This document shows, one piece after another, positions 43,346 to 55,475 of a stretch of 64,000 nt of DNA (positions within the stretch are counted from its first letter, which is position 1; every line of letters starts with the position of its first letter). The notes beneath the pieces were generated by a model. It was not told the DNA's origin and did no database searches. It saw only the letters and a program-made list of their open reading frames with translations. Location of the stretch: positions 31,796,122 to 31,860,121 of the forward strand of contig NC_092794.1 of NCBI RefSeq assembly GCF_918797505.1. Direction: 5' to 3'. The translations under genes and the position numbers were made by a program. Source of the stretch: Bemisia tabaci. Its lineage: Eukaryota; Arthropoda; Insecta; Hemiptera; Aleyrodidae.

Positions 43346-46180
43346 TTTTTAAAAATCCACGAATATCAAAAAGGGCTCTATTTTGATTTGAATAAAAAGT
43401 TATTTAATCGATAGTTCGTTTGATTCCACATCCAGCAATGTATTGTACCTTACTTGGAAATGTTTTGTTCACAAGATATGGCCATTTTCGTAAGCAGCTT
43501 TATGGAGCGACGACGCTTGTTGACTTGTTGAGTCCAGGCAGATCAAAAGTTTAGCCTTCAAAAACAACGGGTAGAATTAATTCCATGGGTTCCTTTGTAT
43601 GTTTTAACGCAGAATCCGAATTTCAACATTTCATCCAAGAATTATTGCTCGAAAGTTGCTAAATTTGGCAAAAATTGCTTAAAATTGGCCTTTTTTGCGG
43701 ATTGTGGCCTGTGACTTGCCATGGGCTGCTCTGAGGAAAAAATTGGTTAATTCCACAGTTAAAACTCGTTGAATTTTCTACAAGCTGGATCCAATGCTTT
43801 CTGCTCATGTCAAAATTACACGCGCGACATGTGGCAAACTGAGGAAAGGCATTGGAATTGGCGGTTATGTCCTACGTTTCTTGTTTTCCGACTGAATGAA
43901 CATTTCTTTGGACAATCTTAATGATACAGAGTGTAACGAATAATTAGTGCATTGTTACATACATACATAAGAGCCGCTTTAAGAGCGGTGTCTTGCTCTC
44001 TTGTGATGCCTTACTGCCATAGTGCCTTGTCCTCCCACAGGTCCTCAGGAAGTTGGAGCTTCTTTTTTCCTTTGAAAGCCCCTAATTGCTCTTGGCTAGG
44101 AGTCTTCCTCACTTAGGCATTGCTACTTTTCTTAATTTATCTTCTTTTTCTCTCAAGATGATAAAATAAAAATGTATACCAATTGTAGGGCGATGAATGA
44201 TAATGGTCAAATACCGCAAAAATTCATAAATTGTATGTAATCTTGGCAACATCGTCGTGGAAAGGCGTGCCATATCACCTACGGTTCTATGTCTGTATTT
44301 ACATGATGCATTCACTGCCTCGGGATGAGGGCCGTTGCTTTCGGAGTGCAAGCTCAGGCGCGCATTTTGGCGTCTCAGAGCATTTACCTTGGAGCACTTG
44401 GCTTTGCACTGACATCTCTGACGTCATTGCTCTTCCGGATGGTACCGAGATATACACTTTGAGAGGTCCGCGGCGCGGGGTCGTATCATCGAGCCGCGAT
44501 GAGGGATATCACCTTAGTCAATTCTATCTAGTGTCTATTGTGTGTCATATCGATTATATTGATCAGCTCTACCATTTGACTATGTGCATTGGATCTTTTC
44601 ATCCCCCCCCCCCCCATTAAAACATTGCAATGCATCCTGTCTTTTATTGACGAAATCAGTTCAGAGAGTACATTTATTCATTAACTGACATCAGAAAGTT
44701 TTCCATTAATGTCTCAAAACTCCGCTGCGGCCTCACAGCCACAGACATCATCCGAAAAGGAAACACATTATATTAATATAATCGATGAGCTAAAACAAAT
44801 AGTACAGAAACAAGCAGAACAAATTGAGAAATTAATTTCTGCACTCATCACAAATAAACCACCTCTAACATCATCAGTCGCTACCCAATATGCGAGACAT
44901 CATTTCGATTTCGAGGTGATAACTCTGACATTCGTTCTCACTATAATTAAGATAGTGGGTCAGATCTCCTTACTCTCTTGGCTTTTTAATTCTCTATTTC
45001 TCTGTTAACTTGTGCATCTTTAATGCAGTCAGGGTTTATACTTATTTTTATCCCACCTCTCGTTATGTATTTGGGTTTTGATTATTTTTACCAAATAGTA
45101 TAGTGTACAATAGGTATAATCGCGAAAACAAACGATCAGTGCAACCTTAAAAAATTGTTTATTCTTACTTTTTATTTACATAAGCACATTGATACAACTC
45201 CTATTTTGTAGTCGGTGCTAAGATTATCATTATGTATTCCTTATCATGTTACTTGTCACAAGTTTTGAATAATACAGTCTTATAAATAATGTCTCAAAAT
45301 GTGATTTCTGACACAATTCAACAAAATTGACTGTATTTAGAATTTTGCCTCACTGGACTAAATACAATAGTTATTATTATAAATCTAAGTTGAAAAGTAA
45401 ATTACACTACAGAAGTGTATTTTTTTGCACGAGAGTTACATTTATAAAATTTAAAAAAAAAGAAGTGAACATAGAATATATGGCAAATATTGTCAAAACC
45501 AGCATAAAGTCAAGTATTATGTTGAATCTTGGCAACATTGGAATATGTTCAGTTTTATTTTATTGTCCATTATTATTAAATTCAGCTCATGCTGCTCATT
45601 AGTATCGTCAAGATACATTCCTTTAGTTTGAAAACAAGAAACGTAGGACAAAAACCACCGATTTCGATGCCTTTTCTCAGTTTGCTGCTTGTCGCTGATT
45701 TAATTTTGACTTGAACAGAAAGCATTGGATCCAGCTTGTAGAAAATTCAGCGAGTTTTAACTGTGAAAGTAACCAATTCTGTCGTCAGATCAACCCATGG
45801 CAAGTCACAGGCCACAATTCGCAAAAAAGGCCAATTTTAAGTAATTTTTGCCAAATTTGGCAACTATTGGGCAATAATTCTTGGATGAAATGTTGAAATT
45901 CGGATTCTGCGTTAAAACTTACAAAGGAACCCATGGAATAAATTCTACCCGTTGTTTTTAAAGGCTAAATTTTTGATCTGCCTGGACTTAACAAGCGTCT
46001 TCGCTTCATACTGCTGCTTACAAAAATGGCCATATCTTGTGAACAAAACATTTCCAAGCAAGGTACAATACATCTCTGGATGCGGAATCAAACGAACTAT
46101 CAAGTAGACAAATTCTTATTCAAGTAAAAATAGAGCCCTTTTTGATATTTGCGGATTCTTAAAAATTGATGAATTTAAAA
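43346..46180. repeat. Inverted-repeat pair with ~560-bp arms and a 1.7-kb interior
   Basis: The arms are about 43346-43915 and 45625-46180. They share 'aatatcaaaaagggctctat', 'tttgttcacaagatatggcc', 'aggcagatcaaaagtttagc', 'caacgggtagaattaattcc', and 'gtcctacgtttcttgttttc' at the inner end. The interior holds a GC-rich piece near 44460, a short ORF at 44709 and AT-rich DNA to 45600. Termini and target duplication could not be fixed. Confidence 0.7.
44709..45008 (+). CDS. Short ORF with predicted coiled coil, probable transposon fragment
   Basis: The 99-residue frame starts MSQNSAAASQPQTSSEKETH and continues YINIIDELKQIVQKQAEQIE and KLISALITNK, a heptad-like coiled coil. It then degrades into a hydrophobic, low-information tail, suggesting that only the first ~60 codons were real. 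Short Ser/Gln-rich N-termini followed by a coiled coil are common in LINE ORF1 and copia gag proteins, but no zinc knuckle or RRM is visible. It sits inside the inverted-repeat pair. I cannot name it. Confidence 0.3.
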   Translation: MSQNSAAASQPQTSSEKETHYINIIDELKQIVQKQAEQIEKLISALITNKPPLTSSVATQYARHHFDFEVITLTFVLTIIKIVGQISLLSWLFNSLFLC

Positions 46181-46329
46181 ATCACAAAATTGGCAACAAT
46201 GCATGTTAAAATTATAACATTACATCTAAATGAAACATTTAAAATATGGATATATCTTTCAATTGCGCATTTTGTAGACAATTTTCGTGCAAACTGCGAC
46301 TGAGTAGCTTAACTTTAATGCCCTTTACG

Positions 46330-46817
46330 GAATTATCACGTTTCCACCTTGGCAACGCTGTAGCGGGGAGAATTTTTGAACTTGCCCCTTGTCGGAAAAA
46401 GGCATGTCCTGTGGTAGGGAACAACATTTACAACTCCGGGCAAAATCCATGAGGGGGAGGAAATCGCCGATTTTGAATAACCCTCTTTGCCCAAAACATG
46501 CTCCAAAATGCCCCGTAACTCCAAAAAATGGGGATTTAGGGGATAAAAGCATTGGACCAAAAGTTCTTATGCTTGGTTTACAGAGATTCAATCCGAATTC
46601 AAAGCATACCCTTCCTATTTGAAACATGCGAGAAACGGATGGATCCCCCTTCAATTCCCCCTCCCCTCCCAAAATGGTGTTGGGGGGGGGGGGGCTGGAT
46701 ATATTTTTCATTGAATTCTTTGGGATTGATGTACCCCCGAAATTTTTCGTCCCGAAGCTCAATTTTCGGCTGTTTCCTAGTAAAAGATAGTGGACGGGTC
46801 CTCTGGAACACCCGGTA
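46330..46817 (-). repeat. Foldback family W, partial copy
   Basis: Read leftward from 46817, the end TACCGGGTGTTCCAGAGGAC is followed by 'cgtccactatcttttactag', 'ccaaagaattcaatgaaaaa', a G/C run, 'gcatgtttcaaataggaagg' and 'ccccattttttggagttacg'. These mirror 28335-28650. Only one end is seen. The opposite strand frames in it are not coding. Confidence 0.6.
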
Positions 46818-46859
46818 TGCTTATTCATGTGTGTATTACTTGTCATGTTTTTCTACTTG

Positions 46860-47770
46860 AATTGTTCTTTTCAATCTCTTGTCAGGAGATCGTTTTATTT
46901 ATTTTTTTTTCCAACTTGAACAAAGACGGCCTCCCGAAGGATTTAAGCCTATAGTTCTGAATTTAAAATTAACTTGTCATTTGCATGGGCTTATTTAGCA
47001 CCCTGCATTGAGTTTTAGAGTGGGGGAAAAAGGCGTATCCACCTACCCCCGACCGAAGCCTCGATACGTGGGACTGGTGAGCCTTGCCCCTACCTCTCAG
47101 CGGGGGAAAGGTTACCCCCGACTGGAGGTAATCCGAAGATCGTCGGCGCCCCACTATGGTCCCATAGCCCAATTTAAGCGGCAATAAATCAAAAAGATGA
47201 AGTTTGGAAAAAGTTCGATTTTTAGATGTAGATCGGTAGTACATACTGTAGAGAAAACCTCTGTAAAATATCACTTCAATGAAAGCACTAATAAAGGTGT
47301 GACAAGCATATGAAGTACGGCGCGTGGAGCACCTTTAAGTACCTACAAATACGATCCCAGCTACCGATCAGCAGTGCTGTGTTTGAGGGTTTGTTTACGT
47401 TGTTCTACTGTACCAGAAAGTGTTCGGGCACCTGACTCACGAAATGTAGGGTATGTTGAGGGTGTCACATGCCGAAACTATTCTTTTTCGTCGTATCTTT
47501 TGCTCTAGACAAACTCTTAAACAAAGTCAGTTTTTTAATGAAATCGCAAAAGGAGGACCCAAAAAGTATACTTGGCACCTCGTAATTTTACTCGGAAGTT
47601 GTTGTCATGACTCTAGACTACCTTTAAGTCTGAATGGCAGATCCGTCATCCACTCTCACTTCAAGTTATTTTTCATGAAAAATGACATTTTCGTGTTTCA
47701 TAGCACTTACTATTAGCTATTATATGCCATTCACCATGCATTTTATCATGTTCCATTGTCATACTGTATC
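46860..47770. other. Intronic DNA with a GC-rich segment at 47020-47170
   Basis: The GC-rich segment ('acctacccccgaccgaagcc', 'gtaatccgaagatcgtcggc') looks like a transposon leader but I cannot identify the family. No gene is supported elsewhere in this stretch. Confidence 0.35.
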
Positions 47771-47771
47771 A

Positions 47772-48431
47772 CAGTGGCGTAACGGACTTCCGCTGGGCCC
47801 CCCTGCAAAATTTTTTCTAGCCCCCCCCCCCCCCATGTCGATAAAATTCCAAAATCATCCCCCCTCCCGCTCCTCTACTTCCCTCACCCCTTCCCATTTT
47901 TTGGCCCGAGAAATTTCAAATCACGGACTTGGACTTGGAATGCCTCTCCCCTCACTGTCCCGGATGCCGTACTCGATTAAATGGGGCCCCTAAAGGATCA
48001 AGGATCTAAAGGGTGGTGGGGGCCCAACCCAGGCCCAAGGATCTCTAAAAGGGCCCATGCAGGCCCAAGAATCGAAGGGTCTAGTGGGCCCTTTAGATTC
48101 ATGGGTCACCCAAAGCCCGAAATACCTACGAAAAGTGACAAAATAGAGAAAAATTTTAGTAATCAATGAGTGGACATTGGAAGGCAGGGGCCCTTCAGCA
48201 AAAAAAAAGTTAGGAACAGTCCAAAAGAAGTATGTAAAACCCTGAGCTAACAATAAAAATCAGCGGAAGAAGCCCCATCTCGGTAAGTAAAGGCCCAAAG
48301 TTTGAAACCAAAGCTAAGCGTCAAAGAGACAGAGAAAAACAAAATTTCGGCGGCCGAGGGCCTGGAGAGCCCCTTAGGCGCTTGGGCCCCCCTGCATAGC
48401 AGGGTCTGCGGGGGCGCCCGTTACGCCACTG
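47772..48431. mobile_element. 660-bp hAT-like MITE
   Basis: Inverted termini CAGTGGCGTAACGG on the left and CCGTTACGCCACTG on the right (two mismatches inward). CAGTGGCG-type ends are characteristic of hAT superfamily MITEs. The interior is a series of short 'ggcccaaggatc' and 'gggcccatgcagg' words in both orientations. Expected 8-bp target duplication is unclear (CTGTATCA on the left, CAGTGTAT on the right). No transposase. Confidence 0.7.
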
Positions 48432-49969
48432 CAGTGTATGAAAACGGATGCCGTAGAGCCTACATTTGCCCAGGGAGAATAATATGAATTGATGGGCCTG
48501 ATCGGAAGAAATTAAAACTTGAGCTCAGGAACAGCAAAGAATGGCCTCTGGAGGCCACTTTGAGGTCCCGTAAAATTTTCGTACCAGTGTCTCCAACCGA
48601 TTTAGTACCAGTGTCTCCAACCATTGGGCTCCCCGTGCTGTGCGAGTTTCCTTCCAAAATGCGCAGTTTTCCCCTTTAATTTTCTCGTTTTTCTCGGCAT
48701 TTTGTGAGGGTTTGTGACAAGAAAAAAGCGAAAATCTTCCTTCCTTTATCGAATGACAAAATAAAATTAGGAAAAAATGACGAAATTCGGACTTTAGTGA
48801 ACTCTTTCGAGCTGTGGCCAAATATGACGCGTTCCGATTCGGATTTACCTTCCGAACGCCTCGCCAGATTCTGGTTTGGTGTTCGCGCCAGCGATCCTTT
48901 TTCGCGTCTGCTTTACATAAGCTCGGCATGGTCCTTGATCCGCGGTCTATTTACCGGCTAGCGGTGAAAAGACGAAGAGACGTGGTCCGACAGGCGGAAG
49001 TACGCGCTTTACGCATTCATTTCGTTAAATTGTAAAAAAAAAGAAAAGACCTAGAGGCATATTATCGTCAATGAGAGTTACGTTGATTCTGCGATTCCTT
49101 CGCGTTTTTTTGTTGCTGTGGTTACGTCTGATGCGTCACCTGATGTTTGTCTTTACTTCGCGCGCTGCCGCCAAAATCTAACGTAATGACGTTTTATATG
49201 TTTACGGCGCGGCGCTATATTTTATCTCGTTGGTCAATGACTTGACATAACCATGGCTTGTCTGAATACTTCCTTTCCAAATTATTGTGGTTTTCCTGCG
49301 AGGTCATCCTGTCGTTTTTCGAATGATCATCGCTATCTTCGTTCTGCTACGTCAATGAAACCGGGATAAAATGTGAAGGACGAACGCGATAAATTAGGAT
49401 GTATATGGGATAAAAAAAGGTAGATCAGAGTAGATCAGAATGCAACTGGATTGATATGGATGAAACGGGACACATTAATGTCTACCGAGATTAAAAGGGG
49501 AAAATCGGAATGGAACGAGAATAATTAGGATCCCTGTTAAGAAGACCGGGATCCTACCCGCATCCTACGCGTGTCGTGGAGAGAAATTGGGCCTCATCGA
49601 CGCGCGTAGAAAAGAGATTCTACCTGTTCGTAGTTCCGCGCATTTCGCTGGTAGGAGTCCGACACGCCTCCCAGGACCGCTCCTACACGCATCCGGGAGA
49701 GGCCACGGAGCGGCACACGGTGGATCGAGTCAATGGTAGAGGTCGGTCATGGGCGACGAAAAAAAAGTCGGATTTTAAATTTTTTTTCTTGGTTTTCTGG
49801 TAGTTAAGCCTCCGCAATGAATGTATCCATGGTTTAAGGGTCTTTGAACCCTTCCGCTTTGATATGCAGGTTGCCTAAAGCTGACATTGCAGGTAGTATC
49901 AAATTTGCCGTCTGATTCTCAAGGTTTTATTTCGCTTTTGCATGAGTTCTGTGGCAGATAAATCAAAAT
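48432..49969. other. Intronic DNA, no gene recognised; one copy of the short conserved motif
   Basis: No coding region is supported. At 49725-49760 the phrase CGAGTCAATGGTAGAGGTCG, then GTCATGGGCGACG, is a copy of the motif at 36541. A GC-rich stretch around 49560-49720 precedes it. Confidence 0.4.
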
Positions 49970-52280
49970 TTTAATTAAACTTGCTTATTCTCCTCCCTTA
50001 AAGGAATATTTTGGTATATCATTAATGTGCATTTGCATATTTTTAGGATGATCAAAACCACCTCCAAAACTTGCATTAAAAAAACGCTCAAAAAAATGTT
50101 AAGATAGTTCGATAAAAAAATGTTCACAAGTGTCCGCAAAATCCTTAGTTGGGTTGCTTCTTGTACACTATCAGGAATGATATTATGTAATAATTAGCCG
50201 CTAATATCCGCTAATCTACGGAAACGGTCCATTTGAATGATAGGAAGTCAGGCCTGCTGGGAATCCGATCTTGCTCTAATGTCATCAATAAAATCGTGCA
50301 TCACACGATATCCTTCAATCTCGGTAATTTGTCTACTGATTACTGATTTTGGCTGATTTGTTGATGTTTTGACGAGACATTAACCTCCTGTTAGTCTATG
50401 AAGCTAATTCGATCAGTGTCATACTGTGCGATAATGTTTAAGATGTATGTTTTGCGCATTGTATATTTCATATGTCCCGTTTCTTGCTAAATTTCTTCAA
50501 CATACCTAGAACTCTTCCATGAGCTCCGTACAAATAAAAAATCGGTTGTGGGTTGAAAAAGAAGAACAATAAATTTCGTCAAGAGACACTGGTCCTTCTC
50601 AGAGGTTCTTCAAGGGATCAGAACTTGCATGAAAAATAAATTTCCTCCTATTTTAATATTTTTTCAATAAAATTGATTCAAACTTCACTCCAAACTCCGA
50701 GAAACAAAACGAAATAATGGAAGATGAAATGCATGGTTTTTTTTTTTTTTTTTTATCTTACTGCACATTCAATTCTTTATATCTTGTGGCAAGTGTCTAC
50801 AGGGTGTACCAAAAGTCCGTCCCACCCCTGCTAACTTTTGAACGAATTGAGCTAGGGTAATGAAACTTTGGGAATGTTCCTATCTCAAAAGAGACCATCT
50901 TTTGGAGGGGTCAAAATTTTGGTCCCCTCTCAGGGGGGGCGCGGGGGGCCCCCAACTTTTTTTTTTCAAATAGCAACCCCTATCTTGTGATATCTCATTC
51001 GAAAGAGCATAAAAAACTAAGAATTTTGGCGCAAACCGCAGATCAATATCTTAATTTTTGACCGAGTTATGGTAGGTCAAAGGTCAAATTTGACCTATTT
51101 TCAAAAAATCATAACTCCGGTTCAAATTATCGTAAAGCAAAACATAAAACGGGAAAATTTACCAAATTGTGTCCGCTTTTTAAGTAAAAATTGCAGAAAT
51201 CACTTCGATTTAATTTTAAGGGGGGGCTCGGACCCCCAAATACGTCAATTCAAAGGTCATTCAATTTTCCCGCGAAATAAGCCAATTTCCCCTAGATTTG
51301 CCCCCTCATTATCTCAGTAAGGTCAAAATAAGTTCAACATTACGTTGGCAAGTCCCCAAATTTCGAGAAAAGTTAAAAAAAAAAAAATTAAGGTGATTAA
51401 ATTTGACCGTTTAAATTTCGTTTTTTTTTTAACTTTTCTCGAAATTTGGGGACTTGCCAACGTAATGTTGAACTTATTTTGACCTTACTGAGATAATGAG
51501 GGGGCAAATCTAGGGGAAATTGGCTTATTTCGCGGGAAAATTGAATGACCTTTGAATTGACGTATTTGGGGGTCCGAGCCCCCCCTTAAAATTAAATCGA
51601 AGTGATTTCTGCAATTTTTACTTAAAAGCGGACACAATTTGGTAAATTTTCCCGTTTTATTTTTTGCTTTACGATAATTTGAACCGGAGTTATGATTTTT
51701 TGAAAATAGGTCAAATTTGACCTTTGACCTACCATAACTCGGTCAAAAATTAAGATATTGATCTGCGGTTTGCGCCAAAATTCTTAGTTTTTTATGCTCT
51801 TTCGAATGAGATATCACAAGATAGGGGTTGCTATTTGAAAAAAAAAAGTTGGGGGCCCCCCGCGCCCCCCCTGAGAGGGGACCAAAATTTTGACCCCTCC
51901 AAAAGATGGTCTCTTTTGAGATAGGAACATTCCCAAAGTTTCATTACCCTAGCTCAATTCGTTCAAAAGTTAGCAGGGGTGGGACGGACTTTTGGTACAC
52001 CCTGTATAATAATTTGCTAGCATGACTCGATAAAAAGAAGCTACAGTATATACATCTCTCTTTTTTATTTCTTTAATATATTGATCTATTTTTTGAAATA
52101 TGCATATTTGTTGAATAACTGAAAGAGTAGAGGGTTCACAAAGATGAAAACGTCTATTAACTGGCTGGAGGAAAAGAGAAGAAAAATTGACATTATCAGA
52201 ATGTTCCGTATATGTGTCAGTATGCAAATTGCGAGAAACCAATTAACATGAACAAAAAACAATGTTAGCAGAAATTGAAA
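49970..52280 (-). repeat. Repeat family X, copy 2, interrupted by a TA-flanked palindrome
   Basis: Reverse complement of 36900-38010 in two parts, 49970-50799 and 52005-52280, separated by the foldback 50800-52004. The junction at 'cttgtggcaagtgtcTA' and 'TAtaataatttgctagcatg' aligns with an uninterrupted stretch around 37160-37190 of copy 1. Confidence 0.75.
50800..52004. mobile_element. 1.2-kb near-perfect palindrome with TA duplication
   Basis: Termini CAGGGTGTACCAAAAGTCCG and its complement, flanked by TA at 50798-50799 and 52005-52006. Arms of about 585 bp are nearly identical, with a very short centre around 51395-51415 (gaccgtttaaattt). It carries 'caaatagcaacccctatc' and 'tttggcgcaaaccgca', shared with the foldback ending at 58191. 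Mirror-image frames are not genes. The very short loop would make a hairpin covering the whole element. Confidence 0.88.
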
Positions 52281-52598
52281 GAAATATGGCAACCTTCATG
52301 GTGAGGGGCCTATGAAGCTGCCCGCTCTTACTCCTCAAGTAATGTCTTTGAGTCAAGTTCTGCAAAATTCTTCTTTATGTAGGACGCCTACGGTCCCATT
52401 CGCCGAAAGTAACGTGAAAAATAAGCTATCAAGGATCCCATTTTCAAAAGTCATGACAAAGTGTGTCAAAATCATATTAAAACTCGTTATTCGGCTAAAG
52501 TATGTTCAAAAATGGAATCTACGACGAAAAATACAGCAGGTTGTGGAAATTTGCTCTATTCTAAGGGCAGGAAATCTCTGGAATCAGCGAAAATAATA

Positions 52599-52740
52599 CG
52601 CGTGTTGCGCGATGACTGACCTCTCCCATTGACTCGATTCACCGTGCGGCATCGCCGGCAGGGGTTGAACCGGTTTCTTCTCTCGGTCCAATTGAATCCG
52701 GGTCAGACCCGTGCATTCTCAATATTTTCCCAAGAAATGC
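52599..52740 (-). mobile_element. Possible SINE-like piece with the short conserved motif
   Basis: On the minus strand an inverted hairpin 'tgcacgggtctgacccgg', a B-box-like GGTTCAACCCCTGCC and 'gccgcacggtgaatcgagtc' are followed by AATGGGAGAGGTCAGTCATC GCGCAACACG. The order suggests a small pol III element, but I found no A box or tail. Confidence 0.4.
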
Positions 52741-54640
52741 ACGGGAAAAATCCGTTCATTTAGTTTCCTTTGCAGTTAATTTTTAATTTCGGAATTTTTC
52801 AAAATTAGGAAGAGGCTAATGTTGAATGTAAAAGGTGTCCAAGTTAGTGTGGGCAGTTACAGTTTTTTCTTTCCAGACCTCTTCCATGCCACTCTACTCC
52901 TTCTCCCTAATTTAATAAAGATAACTTTGAAAAGAAAAGAACGAATTTTTCTCAAGCATTTCTTGTGCAGAAACCATGATTATTAAAAAAATTATTATCT
53001 TCCCTACAAGGAGCTGCTTTGAAAACTTGTTCATCCCTAAAATGTGTTTTTACTCACGTATGTGCTCGCTTAACATTAAGTTCAAAATAGTATTTTTCCA
53101 ATTGCAAACACTCAAATCAAATTTTACCATATATCAGGAAAGAAATTTTGAATTTAAAAAAAAAAAAAAATAAAATAACCCTAAAATCCTCAACAAAGAG
53201 TAACAACAGATAAAATAATTTTTTTTAAATAAAACATTCCGTACCTGGTGTATGCTAAAATTTGATTGAAATGCTTGCAATTTAAAAAATACTATTTTGG
53301 ACCCAAAGTAATGCGGCCATGTAAGTGAAAATACAGAAAATCAGGGGTCAACGTCACATATCAAACATCCATGTAAGTGGGAGAGTTAAAGATTAATGGA
53401 TCATTGCAAGCTTTCAATATCAGCTTCTTGCCGTAATACAACATCAAAACTTTTCAGTTATTTATACTTTAAATTACTTTATTAGTAGTATCTCATAGTC
53501 ATCTAAAAATTGGGAACGGTTGCTCACCTCAACGCCTCATATAGAGACCCTGAAACAGTCAAAAGCCTTATACATAATACAACTTATATTCTCAGCCATT
53601 GATTTATCATGGAAAAAATTCTTAGTTAATTAACTAGGTACTTGGACAAGATCCAAGATCAAGCAAGAGTAGATCCTTAAGGAAATGGACACCCATTTTT
53701 AATTTAACAATGTTCAATTTTTATTTTCCTTAAACAGAGTACAATTAAATCCCAAACAGAGTCTGAAAAGCAGATCAAGACCTGAATTTTGTTGACCAGT
53801 TTTGCGTACAGCTGAAAGTTGCGACAAGAATGTTGACCTTGTTTTTCGATTGCTGATTAATGGCTTGCACCGTTTAGGAACCAAGGATGGCTCAAAGCGC
53901 CATAGAAAAAGTTCAACTTTCGCACAGCTTCAGTTTGAAATATAAAATATTTGCGACTTGAAGTCAAATTCAGAGATTAGGTTCCTCAACTTGCGGTTGA
54001 CAGTAAACCAACAAGACTTGGGCCCAAAGCATTAAACTGCAAGTAATGACCGTAAAAAGTGGCCCATTGTAAAATTAAATGAATGTGGAACACAAACACC
54101 AGTAACTTTAAGATTTGGAGAAAGGCTTACAGGGTCCAAATATTATTGAATGAGCTCAAGTTGTAGGAAAGATTAAGAAAAAAACCGAGAGAGTACACTC
54201 GCTGAATTTTATAACCGAGCATAATAAATTATTTTTTAATCACAATGAAGAGAATTTGTAACTGTGAACTTAGAGCTGGGACAAATAATTAAAACAAAAT
54301 ATATGTGTGCCTATAAAACTCTCACCACAAGGAACTGACACTCATTTTCAAACACTGCATAGATGATTGGCAACTCTTGCGAAAGCTAATCACCCATTCA
54401 TTTCCTCTACCAGCGACTTATTTTGACCTAGATACTTCAACCAATTTTCGCGAGCTTCCCGGAGTTTTTCATTTCAGGACAGTTGTTAGAAGTCTTGTGT
54501 AATTTGACGAAATCTGAAATAAATAGGAGAAAATACATTTAGACTTTCCTTGACTTTAGTGTGCACATTTCTATGCAATTAGGTTAATTTAGAAGACACC
54601 GCTTTGAAACTTATCAAAATTGTACACAAAAGAAACACAA
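52741..54640. other. AT-rich intronic DNA, no gene
   Basis: Nothing supported. Open frames at 52312-52596 and 52976-53173 lack domains; a poly-A run is at 53157-53170. Confidence 0.4.
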
Positions 54641-55095
54641 AAACAGTGTAAAACTGTGTACTTACTTAAAGGCTTTCACCAGCAGCGGAACGGATACTAT
54701 CACATTCCTACGATATTTGCACGTCCACAAAATAAGTTCAGTATTGATAAACCAGCAACTAATTCAACTGAGTTTTGACACAAAAGTGAAACGAGAGGCT
54801 GCTGAGACGTTATTTGTAAACTAACCTTTACCTACAAATATGGCCGACGTCAACGGGGTGCTCACGTGCGGGATCCTTGCTGTGCAGAACCTAACTCCAG
54901 GAAATGCTTCAGGATTTGCGTAAATCCTGGTTCTGAGTGGCGGTAGAATCTGGGTCCTACCTGCTTCCAGGATTTGTCTCCAAGAATCCTCTCAAACAAC
55001 GCCTCTCCTGGAGAGCTCTCCGGTGGAGCTCCTGGAGAACAATGACGGAGAGGAATCTTGCTACCTTATATAAGGTAGCATCTCGTGTGAAGCAC
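54640..55095. repeat. Repeat family Z, copy 2, with a TATA-containing palindrome
   Basis: Shares with 1255-1745 the right-hand phrases 'tgacggagaggaatcttgct' and 'gtagcatct' and a minus-strand donor-like string at its left. It contains a perfect 20-bp palindrome GCTACCTTATATAAGGTAGC at 55060-55079. If read leftward, TATATAAGG would sit upstream of the donor-like TTTAAG|GTAAGTA near 54665, as in a transposon 5' leader; this is inference. Confidence 0.4.
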
Positions 55096-55475
55096 AGGTA
55101 TACTTACTGCTAGTGAAATATAAAATGAGAAACGGTGAATTAAACATGGTAAAATATTAAATTATATGTCGATGCTGAAGTGCAAAACCACGTATCTCCA
55201 CTGCGGCGATTTTGAATTTTCTCCTCTATTTTATTTCCTCAAATAGAAACAAGCCAACTTTATGCTTGAAATCGCTATAGGATATTCTGCTTATAAAGTT
55301 ATTATACTTTTATTTTATAAAATATCAAGGAAGTTTTCAAGAAATTACGTTGACTAATTTTCCAAAGAAAGAGCACTTTGGGCATCAATGTAGAAATTTT
55401 TGATCAACCTACGGATCAAAGATGAAAACAGAGAAAATTTGAGGAGTAGAGAGTTTCACTGAGGCATTAAAAGTT

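Noticed and set aside
42977..43414. Extension of C3G exon 3 into the pyrimidine tract
   Set aside because: The reading frame stops after nine codons, and the phase to exon 4 fits only if splicing occurs at 42976.
47772..48431. Firm 8-bp target duplication for the hAT-like MITE
   Set aside because: CTGTATCA and CAGTGTAT do not match well enough in register; kept only as a terminal-repeat call.
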